Counted from the first letter of the stretch, positions 1 through 6,039 are shown. The stretch: DNA of 6,125 bases from Bacteroidales bacterium (GCA_003508755.1 DNTK01000166.1:1-6125); one strand, 5' to 3'. The notes: a model not told the origin generated them from the letters alone. Numbers and translations: made by a program.

Positions 1-428
1 TCTCCACTCTGCGTCACGGTGCGATTTATCATTTGAAACAAAGAACCTTCGCCAAATAAATCAAGGTCGTTACTGTAATGGTGATGCGCATTCTGATAAA
101 TCAGACCACCATTAAAGGGTTTAAAAATATGGTTGGTAGCATCGAGTTCTTGCTCAAGTAACCGAGACCTTGTCTTAAGGTAGTTTTTCCTCCAGGTCAA
201 CTTAATATGGCGTTTTATAAAAAAGCCAAAGAATATTGCAGATAATATAGCGGTTGAAATACCTAAGGCAGCATGAATCGGAGTAAGACCAAATATGAAA
301 CCAAGAATAGCTAAAAAGCTTACCAGTCGATAGGTAGAGTTTATGGTTAGTTTCCGGAGTACAGATTTCAGGCCGGCTGCGTTTTCTGTTAATTCCTTGT
401 TATAAAAGGCGGCTGGTTTCATATGCAT
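1..428 (-). CDS. MutS-like membrane-anchored ATPase family protein, N-terminal part (partial)
   Basis: This is the first ~140 residues of a gene that continues past the left window edge; I translated it by hand. Numbering from the ATG at 422, a hydrophobic stretch at about residues 32-70 (VSFLAILGFIFG, then ILSAIFFGFFI) should form two membrane helices. A basic linker follows (KRHIKLTWRKNYLKTRSR). Residues 119-140 (DLDLFGEGSLFQMINRT) resemble the start of the MutS core/lever domain in the Bacteroidota family annotated as 'DNA mismatch repair protein MutS' but carrying N-terminal membrane helices. In that family a MutS-type ATPase domain follows; here it lies outside the window. It lacks the mismatch-reading N-terminal domain of true MutS, so a role in classical mismatch repair is doubtful. 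Two in-frame ATGs exist, at 428 and 422. I chose 428 because it overlaps the stop of the upstream gene by one base (TAATG), which suggests translational coupling. The family call rests on motif recognition from memory. Confidence 0.75.
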   Translation of the reverse strand, partial: MHMKPAAFYNKELTENAAGLKSVLRKLTINSTYRLVSFLAILGFIFGLTPIHAALGISTAILSAIFFGFFIKRHIKLTWRKNYLKTRSRLLEQELDATNHIFKPFNGGLIYQNAHHHYSNDLDLFGEGSLFQMINRTVTQSG

Positions 429-1216
429 TATAATTGTATTGCTTTCACTTTAAAATGTGTTTTTCGGTTGGGGTAATAGGTCATCTGATTATCAAACCTC
501 CAGATCCATTCTTCCTGGTTTCTTCCCTTCGGGAAATCAGAAAATACTAAAGAGGATTTTTTGATTTCCCTGCCGGTTCTGTCAAATATTATTTCTTCGT
601 AATCAGTAATTAAAACAGATGATTGTTTACTTAGACTGTTTAAATGGTTTTGCTGGATTTGACTTCGAAGTTTTACAATCTCTGGTTCTGATATTTCTTT
701 GTATTTTCTCAGGTATTCAACGATTAAAATATCCAGCTGATTCAGGATGTTTAGCGAGATCAATAAATCAACATTTTTTACAGGCTTAAAAAGAACTTTT
801 GGCACATGACCAATTTCGGTGAATTGTTTTTGTTTTACCCTATGGTAGATGAATTCAATTATTCCCCCCGTAATATCCATGGTTATTAATTCAACATTGG
901 AGTATTGCCTGGTTTTATTGATAATAGGTTTTGGGTGTCTTATATCGTATAGAAAAACATTCTCGCAATGTTCCGATAAATAATGAAGTGGTACATCAAG
1001 TAGCCAACCACTACCCAAGATAGCTACATTATCATATTTTTGGTCTTTTACAGTTTTTTTGATGTAGTTTTTCGAGTGGTTAAGATGTTCTTGCCAGTGG
1101 CCTTCTTCGTTAATATAGCGATTCATTATTCCGTCCTGATCGCCCGAAAGGCCCATACGCCTTATAATTCGAGCCGATGGAAATGGATTAAGCGGATATT
1201 CTGTTGATAAATTCAT
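428..1216 (-). CDS. SAM-dependent methyltransferase-like protein, function unknown
   Basis: A 262-residue soluble protein with a Rossmann-type core. Residues 64-74 (VAILGSGWLLD) fit the glycine-rich SAM-binding motif I. D91 in VFLYDIRHP sits at the end of the second strand, where methyltransferases hold an acidic residue for the SAM ribose. D114 (ELITMDITG) fits motif III, and NVDLLISLNILNQLD (148-162) fits the motif IV region. The substrate is not visible. The N-terminal ~60 residues carry no feature I recognise, and residues 165-200 are probably helical. The ATG at 1216 is preferred over an in-frame TTG at 1225. It is first in a minus-strand pair and its TAA overlaps the next ATG, so it is probably co-transcribed and translationally coupled with the MutS-like gene. 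No clear promoter was found: a TAATTTTG at 1223-1230 is too close to the ATG and has no partner -33 box. A non-methylating Rossmann protein is the main alternative. Confidence 0.7.
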   Translation of the reverse strand: MNLSTEYPLNPFPSARIIRRMGLSGDQDGIMNRYINEEGHWQEHLNHSKNYIKKTVKDQKYDNVAILGSGWLLDVPLHYLSEHCENVFLYDIRHPKPIINKTRQYSNVELITMDITGGIIEFIYHRVKQKQFTEIGHVPKVLFKPVKNVDLLISLNILNQLDILIVEYLRKYKEISEPEIVKLRSQIQQNHLNSLSKQSSVLITDYEEIIFDRTGREIKKSSLVFSDFPKGRNQEEWIWRFDNQMTYYPNRKTHFKVKAIQL

Positions 1217-1236
1217 TGCAAACAAAATTAAAATTA

Positions 1237-1268
1237 TTGAGCAAATTCGGGACTGTTTTATAAGTTTG
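1237..1268 (+). promoter_or_regulatory. Housekeeping-type Bacteroidota promoter candidate
   Basis: TTG at 1237-1239 is followed after 21 bases by TAAGTTTG at 1261-1268, a full match to the TAnnTTTG -7 box with spacing inside the known 17-23 base range. It points toward the secreted-protein gene at 1411 and would give a leader of about 135 bases containing the palindrome and the sigma-54-type element. It is a motif match in AT-rich DNA, so a chance hit is possible. Confidence 0.4.
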
Positions 1269-1313
1269 ACAAGTGTTTTATTTTAAATTGCAAAAAAAAG
1301 CAAAAGAATAAAA

Positions 1314-1322
1314 CCTGACAGG
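1314..1322. promoter_or_regulatory. Small palindrome CCTGACAGG, possible regulator site
   Basis: Perfect 4+1+4 inverted repeat about 78 bases upstream of the start point predicted for the sigma-54-type promoter at 1369-1386, a distance at which an activator could bind. A related sequence (AAACCTGCCAG) occurs in the lysS downstream region at 4401-4411. The site is short and its function is unproven. Confidence 0.25.
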
Positions 1323-1368
1323 ATTCTTTGCGTATATGATGGCAACAAGAAATTTTCAGCATAATTTG

Positions 1369-1386
1369 TTGGCACATTTTTTGTTT
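1369..1386 (+). promoter_or_regulatory. Candidate sigma-54 (RpoN) -24/-12 promoter
   Basis: The sequence reads TTGGCACATTTTTTGTTT. The -24 half (TTGGCAC) matches the sigma-54 consensus exactly. The 10 bases between the GG at 1371-1372 and the -12 dinucleotide at 1383-1384 are also exact. The -12 half is TTGT instead of TTGC, the one departure. The predicted start is near 1396, leaving a leader of about 15 bases before the ATG at 1411, which is a sensible placement. Sigma-54 promoters need an AAA+ activator bound upstream; the only obvious site is the palindrome at 1314-1322. Confidence 0.5.
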
Positions 1387-1410
1387 TTGTAACCAGAAAA
1401 CTATTGTTCA

Positions 1411-1974
1411 ATGAGGTATTTAGGATTATTAGCAGGATATTTATTTTTCACTTTAGTAGCGGTCAACGCCATGGCATCGGAAGGAGAGCCCATGGATACG
1501 ATTATTAAAGTAGAAGGAAAAGTGATGCCCGTAGATGTGATTAAGGTAACTACTTCGTATGTTCGTTTTACAATCCCCGATAACGATGAATTGTTTACCA
1601 TTAATCGTAAGGAGATACATAAAATTATTTATAAAAATGGCCGTGTTGAAGAATACAATGATATGGTTGTTATGATGATTGACGAATATTCCTGGGAAGC
1701 AGTATGGTTAACCGAAGATCCCGAGGATGTTGTATCGCTGTACAAGCGAGGTGAAATTAAATCGCAATCGTCACCCAGTTCACGAAGCCCCAAGGCAGCA
1801 AAGAAAAATGCTACCATACGCTTGCAAAAGAAAGCAGCAGCCATGAAAGGAATGGTTGTACTGGTTAAAAAGAGGCAAGCTACAGGGGGTTATGGCGAAT
1901 TCCCCGGATATTATATCGAAGGGGTAGTATATGGTACCGAACCACTCGAAGAAGAAGGTGAAGACATCATGTAA
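1411..1974 (+). CDS. Secreted (periplasmic) protein of unknown function
   Basis: A 187-residue protein with a clear signal peptide: R2, a hydrophobic core (LGLLAGYLFFTLVAV) and a probable cut after AMA at residue 22. No lipobox cysteine is present, so it is probably soluble in the periplasm. Residues 29-83 form a small strand-rich unit (DTIIKVEGKVMPVDVIKV, then a YKNGRVEEYN ending) of a kind common in Bacteroidota envelope proteins, where 'D-I-K-x-x-G ... V ... I-x-Y-x-N-G' recurs. A basic, serine-rich linker (about 112-133) leads to a second conserved-looking part: ATIRLQKKAAAMKGMVVLVKK and GGYGEFPGYYIEGVVYG (134-175). The end is acidic (EPLEEEGEDIM). I know no function for this family. It stands alone, with candidate promoters upstream (one sigma-54-like) and a strong terminator 25 bases after its stop. 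Gene reality is well supported by length, signal peptide and flanking signals. Confidence 0.85.
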   Translation: MRYLGLLAGYLFFTLVAVNAMASEGEPMDTIIKVEGKVMPVDVIKVTTSYVRFTIPDNDELFTINRKEIHKIIYKNGRVEEYNDMVVMMIDEYSWEAVWLTEDPEDVVSLYKRGEIKSQSSPSSRSPKAAKKNATIRLQKKAAAMKGMVVLVKKRQATGGYGEFPGYYIEGVVYGTEPLEEEGEDIM

Positions 1975-1998
1975 TAATTTAGCTTAAAAATAAAAACA

Positions 1999-2027
1999 GG
2001 GCTTGTGTATTTTCACAGGCCTTTTTT
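1999..2027. terminator. Bidirectional intrinsic terminator between convergent genes
   Basis: An 8-bp stem, GGCTTGTG (2000-2007) with CACAGGCC (2014-2021), contains one G-T pair and closes a 6-base TATTTT loop. On the plus strand it is followed by six Ts (2022-2027). The A-rich stretch before the stem gives a T-run on the minus strand too. It ends the plus gene (stop at 1974) and lies just past the stop of the minus gene at 2033. Confidence 0.85.
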
Positions 2028-2032
2028 ATTTC

Positions 2033-2398
2033 TTATCCTTCGTTGCCGCGGGCCATAAAGTAAAATCCAATCGAAGTCAGAGGAATACTAGCAATTAAGT
2101 TTGGAACACTAAAAGCCTCGATTGCAAAGAGATCAATAATGCTAATCAGCACCAAGAGAAAGCCACTTATTACCGTAAGTTTAGCTGTTTTCTGAAAACC
2201 ACCAACAACCAATAGAATGGTTATAATGGAATAGGCCAGCGCCATTAAGTATTTGGGGCTGTTAAATGAAAAGGATAGAGCTAATTCGAGGTAATTAATG
2301 GTATAAATAATGGCTATGGCCGAAAACCTTAACAACCACTTTGCCAGAGGTACAAGAGATTTTAGTGGATTCATAATACTGGATTTGTGTTTATACAT
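2033..2398 (-). CDS. Small four-helix integral membrane protein, function unknown
   Basis: A 121-residue, strongly hydrophobic protein with about four predicted membrane helices: residues 22-42 (FSAIAIIYTINYLELAL), 49-67 (YLMALAYSIITILLVVGG), 74-93 (LTVISGFLLVLISIIDLFAI) and 98-116 (LIASIPLTSIGFYFMA). The N-terminus is basic (MYKHKSS, then K13 and K20), suggesting it stays in the cytoplasm. I see no catalytic or metal-binding motif and do not recognise a family. The ATG at 2398 is used here, but the ATG at 2374 (MNPLKSLV) is equally plausible. It is a single-gene unit, convergent with the secreted-protein gene and divergent from lysS, so it gives no operon clue. The regular helix pattern and the terminator at its 3' end support it being real. 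Confidence 0.75.
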   Translation of the reverse strand: MYKHKSSIMNPLKSLVPLAKWLLRFSAIAIIYTINYLELALSFSFNSPKYLMALAYSIITILLVVGGFQKTAKLTVISGFLLVLISIIDLFAIEAFSVPNLIASIPLTSIGFYFMARGNEG

Positions 2399-2412
2399 TC
2401 AAGATAATAAAA

Positions 2413-2444
2413 GAAAAGTAGAAAGCAGTCATTTGTAATAACAA
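2413..2444 (-). promoter_or_regulatory. Promoter candidate for the small membrane protein
   Basis: On the minus strand, TTG (2444-2442) is followed after 21 bases by TACTTTTC (2420-2413), which matches TAnnTTTG except for the last base. It would start transcription only a few bases before the ATG at 2398, or about 30 before the alternative ATG at 2374. A modest match in AT-rich DNA. Confidence 0.35.
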
Positions 2445-2540
2445 TTCGAAATTAAGCAAGGGATAGAGATATTTGTTAAAGGCATTATGGCAGCTGCAAA
2501 CCATTTCCAGTGTATAATTCTGTTTACTGCTGTCTGAACC

Positions 2541-2571
2541 CTGAATCTGTAACCTAAAAATTCTATCTTTG
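2541..2571 (+). promoter_or_regulatory. lysS promoter (TATCTTTG -7 box)
   Basis: TATCTTTG at 2564-2571 is an exact TAnnTTTG match, and the TATCTTTGCA form is very common in Bacteroidota promoters. The -33 element is weaker: CTG at 2541-2543 in place of TTG, with a 20-base spacer. The expected start near 2578 leaves a leader of about 19 bases, too short for a T-box or riboswitch. No Shine-Dalgarno sequence precedes the ATG at 2597, as is usual in this phylum. Confidence 0.7.
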
Positions 2572-2596
2572 CACAAATTTTTTAAAGCGTATACCA

Positions 2597-4318
2597 ATGA
2601 GTCATTTGCAACTTAGTGAGCAAGAGTTGATAAGAAGAAAGTCTTTGGAAACCTTGAGGGAAATGGGAATTAATCCCTACCCGGCCGAAATGTTTCCAGT
2701 GAATGTTCGCACAAAGGAAATCAAGGATAATTTTAATGAAGGGAAGAAAAACTACCAGGAAGTTGTAATTGCAGGCCGTTTGCTAAGTCGCAGGATAATG
2801 GGGAAGGCTTCTTTTGCCGAGATCCAGGATGAGAGCGGTCGCTTACAATTGTATATTGCGCGCGATGAGATCTGTCCGGGTGAAAATAAAGATCTTTACA
2901 ATACGGTTTTTAAAAAACTACTGGATATTGGTGATTTTATTGGTGTTAAAGGGTTTGTTTTTAAAACCCAGATGGGTGAAACATCCTTGCATGTTCAGGA
3001 ACTTACCCTGCTTTCAAAGTCGCTTCGTCCACTACCTATCGTGAAGGAAAAAGACGGTAAGGTGTATGATGCAGTAACCGATCCGGAATTTCGCTATCGT
3101 CAACGCTATGTTGATTTGGTTGTGAACCCTGAGGTCCGGAATGTATTCCTTCAGCGCACCAAGATTTTTAATTCAATGCGCGAGCTTTTTAACTCAAAAG
3201 GTTATTTAGAAGTTGAAACACCAATTTTACAGCCTATTCCCGGAGGTGCGGCAGCGCGTCCCTTTATCACACATCATAATTCACTTGACATCCCGCTTTA
3301 TCTTCGAATTGCCAACGAGTTATACCTCAAGCGGCTTATTGTAGGTGGTTATGATGGGGTGTACGAGTTTGCAAAAGATTTCCGAAACGAAGGTATGGAC
3401 CGTACACATAATCCTGAGTTTACAGTCATGGAGATTTACGTGGCTTATAAAGATTATTTCTGGATGATGGATTTTACTGCCGAAATGATTCAAAAGGTCG
3501 CAATGGATTTACATGGCACCACAAAAGTGCCGCTGGGCAATATGGTAATTGATTTTGGTAAATTTGAGCGGATGACCATGATTGAGTCCATAAAGAAATA
3601 TACCGACATTGATATAACGGGCATGGACGAAGCAGAGCTTCGCGATGTATGCAAGAAACTAAATGTTGAGGTAGACGATTCTATGGGCAAGGGAAAACTT
3701 ATTGATGAAATTTTTGGAGAAAAAGTGGAAGATCACCTCATTCAGCCAACCTTTATCTATGATTATCCAGTAGAGATGTCTCCACTTTGTAAAAAACATC
3801 GCAGTAATCCGGAACTTACCGAACGATTCGAACTCATTGTAAATGGGAAGGAACTGTGCAACGCCTATTCCGAACTAAACGATCCCATCGATCAGTTGGA
3901 GCGTTTCCAGCATCAATTAAAACTTTCTGAGAAGGGCGACGATGAGGCAATGTTTATTGATATGGACTTTGTGCGTTCGCTCGAATATGGTATGCCTCCA
4001 ACATCGGGTATGGGAATAGGTATTGATCGCTTAACCATGCTCATGACCAATCAACCTAGCATTCAGGATGTATTATTTTTCCCGCAAATGCGCCCTGAAA
4101 AACAAGAGAAAATCGATTCGGCCGATAAGTTTGTGGAAGTTGGCATTGCCAATGAGTGGGTGGAAGTGTTGCATGCCCTGGGGTATAAAACTGTTGACTC
4201 GATAAAGGCGCTGGAAAAACCCGGAAAATTGCATCAGGAGGTATGTGGTTACAATAAGAAAAATAAGCTTGGATTAACGAATCCGACACAAGATGACGTG
4301 AAAAACTGGATAAGTTAA
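2597..4318 (+). CDS. lysS: Lysyl-tRNA synthetase, class II, with C-terminal extension
   Basis: A cytoplasmic enzyme that joins lysine to tRNA-Lys using ATP; 573 residues. An N-terminal OB-fold anticodon-binding domain covers about 54-140 (VVIAGRLLSRRIMGKASF, then LQLYIARD). The class II catalytic core follows. Motif 1 is near 183-213 (FNSKGYLEVETPILQPIPGG). Motif 2 is at 262-283 (FRNEGMDRTHNPEFTVMEIY). Motif 3 is at 471-483 (GMGIGIDRLTMLM), with the ATP-binding arginine R478. The lysine-pocket residues E241, E279, Y281, N422, Y424 and E426 are in place, so it should be active. The canonical core ends at about FFPQMRP (494-500). A further ~73 residues (EWVEVLHALGYKTVDSIKALE and on to KNWIS) are absent from the ~505-residue E. 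coli enzyme; I know this tail from Bacteroidota LysRS and it looks helix-hairpin-helix-like. It is a single-gene unit with its own promoter. The ATG at 2597 fits both the promoter and the family N-terminus. Confidence 0.97.
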   Translation: MSHLQLSEQELIRRKSLETLREMGINPYPAEMFPVNVRTKEIKDNFNEGKKNYQEVVIAGRLLSRRIMGKASFAEIQDESGRLQLYIARDEICPGENKDLYNTVFKKLLDIGDFIGVKGFVFKTQMGETSLHVQELTLLSKSLRPLPIVKEKDGKVYDAVTDPEFRYRQRYVDLVVNPEVRNVFLQRTKIFNSMRELFNSKGYLEVETPILQPIPGGAAARPFITHHNSLDIPLYLRIANELYLKRLIVGGYDGVYEFAKDFRNEGMDRTHNPEFTVMEIYVAYKDYFWMMDFTAEMIQKVAMDLHGTTKVPLGNMVIDFGKFERMTMIESIKKYTDIDITGMDEAELRDVCKKLNVEVDDSMGKGKLIDEIFGEKVEDHLIQPTFIYDYPVEMSPLCKKHRSNPELTERFELIVNGKELCNAYSELNDPIDQLERFQHQLKLSEKGDDEAMFIDMDFVRSLEYGMPPTSGMGIGIDRLTMLMTNQPSIQDVLFFPQMRPEKQEKIDSADKFVEVGIANEWVEVLHALGYKTVDSIKALEKPGKLHQEVCGYNKKNKLGLTNPTQDDVKNWIS

Positions 4319-4415
4319 AAGTAAAAGATAAAGTATTTCAACAATCAGTAAGTTAATCGTAGGGTTTGTTACTAATTAATAATCAATAGTTTGAGAAAAA
4401 AAACCTGCCAGAATC

Positions 4416-4430
4416 TTGTGATATTCACAA
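4416..4430. promoter_or_regulatory. Perfect inverted repeat TTGTGA-TAT-TCACAA, possible operator
   Basis: Six-base arms are exact reverse complements with a 3-base centre. The half-site resembles the TGTGA half of CRP/FNR-family sites, but the spacing is 3 where CRP uses 6, so it is not a standard CRP site. It covers the -33 TTG of the promoter candidate at 4416-4448, where a bound dimer could block or modulate transcription. Confidence 0.35.
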
Positions 4431-4448
4431 AATATTTTTATATTTTTG
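4416..4448 (+). promoter_or_regulatory. Promoter candidate downstream of lysS
   Basis: TTG at 4416-4418 and TATTTTTG at 4441-4448 (an exact TAnnTTTG match) are separated by 22 bases. The element points at the hairpin terminator at 4486-4516 and not at any gene on the plus strand, which is why a small RNA is proposed. The region is AT-rich, so chance is a real alternative. Confidence 0.4.
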
Positions 4449-4454
4449 TAGTGT

Positions 4455-4516
4455 AGCTAATTTAAGTTATTGATTGATTGACATTAAAAGCAGGAGCCAC
4501 GGGTTTCTGCTTTTTT
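4455..4516 (+). ncRNA. Hypothetical small RNA between lysS and the glycosyltransferase gene
   Basis: Inferred only from a promoter-like element (4416-4448) placed about 40 bases upstream of a strong intrinsic terminator (4486-4516). The product would be about 62 nt: a short, unstructured, AT-rich 5' part with an ATTG repeat (about 4469-4480), then the terminator stem. It contains no convincing coding sequence. Alternatively this is simply the end of the lysS 3' untranslated region. The start point is approximate. Confidence 0.28.
4486..4516. terminator. Bidirectional intrinsic terminator for lysS and the GT-C gene
   Basis: A long stem pairs AAAAGCAGGAGCC (4486-4498) with GGTTTCTGCTTTT (4502-4514): 13 pairs with two G-T wobbles and a 3-base ACG loop. 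On the plus strand it ends in six Ts (4511-4516). On the minus strand, four Ts follow. It lies 3 bases from the stop codon of the minus-strand gene and about 170 bases after the lysS stop. Confidence 0.85.
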
Positions 4517-4519
4517 ATT

Positions 4520-6007
4520 TTAATTCTTTGCCAATCTTGTATTTTCAAGAATCAATAAATCTGGTCGCGATACAATAACCTGGTAGTTTTCCCATTGTTC
4601 TCCAACCTCAATATCCTCTTTTTCTGTGTATTGGAACAAGGCATTCTGAAAGAGCTTTTTATCAAAAATAAGATAGCGATCGTCCAGTTTGTCGCAAAAT
4701 TCCATAAAATCTTTTTTGCTGGGTGTGTATCCCGGTTGTCTCTTTGTGTAGTAACGATGAAAAGCCAACCAGCTATGGATGGTAAAGTTTTCTATCTCGT
4801 TAAAAACAAACGATTCAGAGGCAAATACATTCACATTTTTTTTAACGGGCAGTTCATTTGCGATAGCCATATTATGCTTGGCAATGGACACATGCTCAGA
4901 AGAAAGTTGGAAGCTCCTGCCTATATGGTAACCAGAATAGATGAGAAATAAAGCCGCAAAGGTAACCTGCACTGCTCTATGAAATTCTTTGAATCTGTAG
5001 AGACTCAATGCAATCGTTAATCCCATAAAAGGATAATATAAAAGCGCATATTTATTGGTTGTGTTAGGTGCCAGAAATGCCAGGGCTACAATCGATGATA
5101 GTCCGTATAAAAGGAAGTTACCATAATTTTTTCTCAGGTAATTGAAGTTGAGAAATAAGGAGAAGAAGAATAAGGTAGAGAAGATTATTTCTTTCGGACT
5201 GTTAAAAAATCGGATATGTTCTTCTAGAATTTTACCAAATGGCGATTCTTGTTTCTTAGCTAAGCTGGCTTCGTTAAAAAACTGGTGGATAAAGCCTTCA
5301 AATGCCTCCTTCGACAACAAGTCGTAAAAGTAAATGCTTAGCCCTAAAATCGAAAAGGCTGAAAAAACCAGAACATATTTAAGCTTTTTGTTGAATAAAA
5401 GGGTAAGGCCCCCGGCAACCATCAAGGTAAGGCCGATAAGATGCATCAATGCAGCCAGCCCCGCAAACACACCTCCAAAAATTATGCTTTTAGTTGAGTT
5501 TGCTTTAAGGCCTTTATCAAGGTAATAGAAGGATGCAAAACCAAAAGTCATCATCATAACTTCAGGCCTGAAAATAAAAATATACTCATAAAATACAGTA
5601 TTCAGAAGAAGCACCAACAAAAGCAATAGAAAAAGTAAAGTAGATTTCTGTTTTACGGAATCATTAAAATACCTGTATGCCAGAAATGCAAACCATAAAT
5701 AAAACAAGACTGAAACCAATCTTAGTGCCGGTAATGAAAAGCCAAATATTTTTATAGCGAAGAATCCCAGCAGAACAATTCCTTTATGATAGTGGTATTG
5801 CCTTATTTCCCAACCAAAGTCATATCCCTCCCAGATATTGCTTTTTACATATCCCAGCTTATTCAGGAAATAGATATGTTCAGCCTGCAAACCTTCATCG
5901 CCATTGGGTATGCGGCTAAAAATGGTAATGATATAAATTATCGATAAGAGCAGCAGAAATGCCCCCAAGATAAATTCAGGTGATTTATAGTTCAACTTTA
6001 GCTTCAT
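4520..6007 (-). CDS. GT-C fold membrane glycosyltransferase (PMT/ArnT-like)
   Basis: A 495-residue polytopic membrane protein. The first helix (12-30) is followed by an outer loop with the acidic pair D37-E38 in RIPNGDEGLQAEHIYFLN, the position of the catalytic acid in GT-C enzymes that use polyprenyl-phosphate sugars. About ten more helices follow, roughly at 76-90, 93-113, 122-138, 141-163, 173-205 (one or two), 208-227, 274-290, 297-313, 319-338 and 345-362. FRPEVMMMTFGFASFYYLDKG and the glycine-rich GGVFAGLAALMHLIGL are typical of this superfamily. Residues ~365-495 form a soluble domain, expected on the periplasmic side. It probably transfers a sugar from a lipid carrier to a surface glycan, lipid or protein; donor and acceptor cannot be read from the sequence. 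The ATG at 6007 gives the usual short cytoplasmic basic N-terminus (MKLKLNYK). A possible upstream gene ends 32 bases before it. No neighbouring polysaccharide genes are visible in the window. Confidence 0.85.
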   Translation of the reverse strand: MKLKLNYKSPEFILGAFLLLLSIIYIITIFSRIPNGDEGLQAEHIYFLNKLGYVKSNIWEGYDFGWEIRQYHYHKGIVLLGFFAIKIFGFSLPALRLVSVLFYLWFAFLAYRYFNDSVKQKSTLLFLLLLLVLLLNTVFYEYIFIFRPEVMMMTFGFASFYYLDKGLKANSTKSIIFGGVFAGLAALMHLIGLTLMVAGGLTLLFNKKLKYVLVFSAFSILGLSIYFYDLLSKEAFEGFIHQFFNEASLAKKQESPFGKILEEHIRFFNSPKEIIFSTLFFFSLFLNFNYLRKNYGNFLLYGLSSIVALAFLAPNTTNKYALLYYPFMGLTIALSLYRFKEFHRAVQVTFAALFLIYSGYHIGRSFQLSSEHVSIAKHNMAIANELPVKKNVNVFASESFVFNEIENFTIHSWLAFHRYYTKRQPGYTPSKKDFMEFCDKLDDRYLIFDKKLFQNALFQYTEKEDIEVGEQWENYQVIVSRPDLLILENTRLAKN

Positions 6008-6024
6008 AACGAAATGTCGATTCT

Positions 6025-6032
6025 CAAAAATA
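6025..6032 (-). promoter_or_regulatory. -7 box candidate for the GT-C glycosyltransferase gene
   Basis: TATTTTTG on the minus strand is an exact TAnnTTTG match 17 bases before the ATG at 6007. The -33 region is weak: TTTC (6054-6051) lies 18 bases upstream, and no good TTG is at the right distance. If the reading frame at 6040-6125 is real, this would be an internal promoter in the gap between two genes. Confidence 0.4.
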
Positions 6033-6039
6033 GATCATT

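Noticed and set aside
799..816. Second TTGGCAC (sigma-54 -24 half) at 799-805
   Set aside because: It lies inside the methyltransferase-like coding region and has no TTGC-like -12 half at the required spacing.
1217..1230. TTG start at 1225 and TAATTTTG -7-like box at 1223-1230 for the methyltransferase-like gene
   Set aside because: The ATG at 1216 is the better start. The box lies only 6 bases from that ATG with no -33 partner, so it would imply a nearly leaderless mRNA on weak evidence.
2490..2497. Palindrome GCAGCTGC upstream of lysS
   Set aside because: It is an isolated 8-base palindrome with no flanking symmetry, about 70 bases upstream of the -7 box. Too short to call an operator.
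2399..2596. Possible T-box or riboswitch controlling lysS
   Set aside because: The predicted leader is only about 19 bases and there is no terminator-antiterminator hairpin or T-box core sequence.
2391..2597. A 68-codon minus-strand open frame in the lysS upstream region
   Set aside because: It spans the lysS promoter, ends inside the start of the neighbouring minus-strand gene and has no recognisable protein features. It is best explained as a chance open frame.
4595..4951. A 118-codon plus-strand open frame antisense to the glycosyltransferase gene
   Set aside because: It lies wholly inside a well-supported membrane protein gene on the other strand and its translation shows no domain pattern. 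It is a shadow frame.
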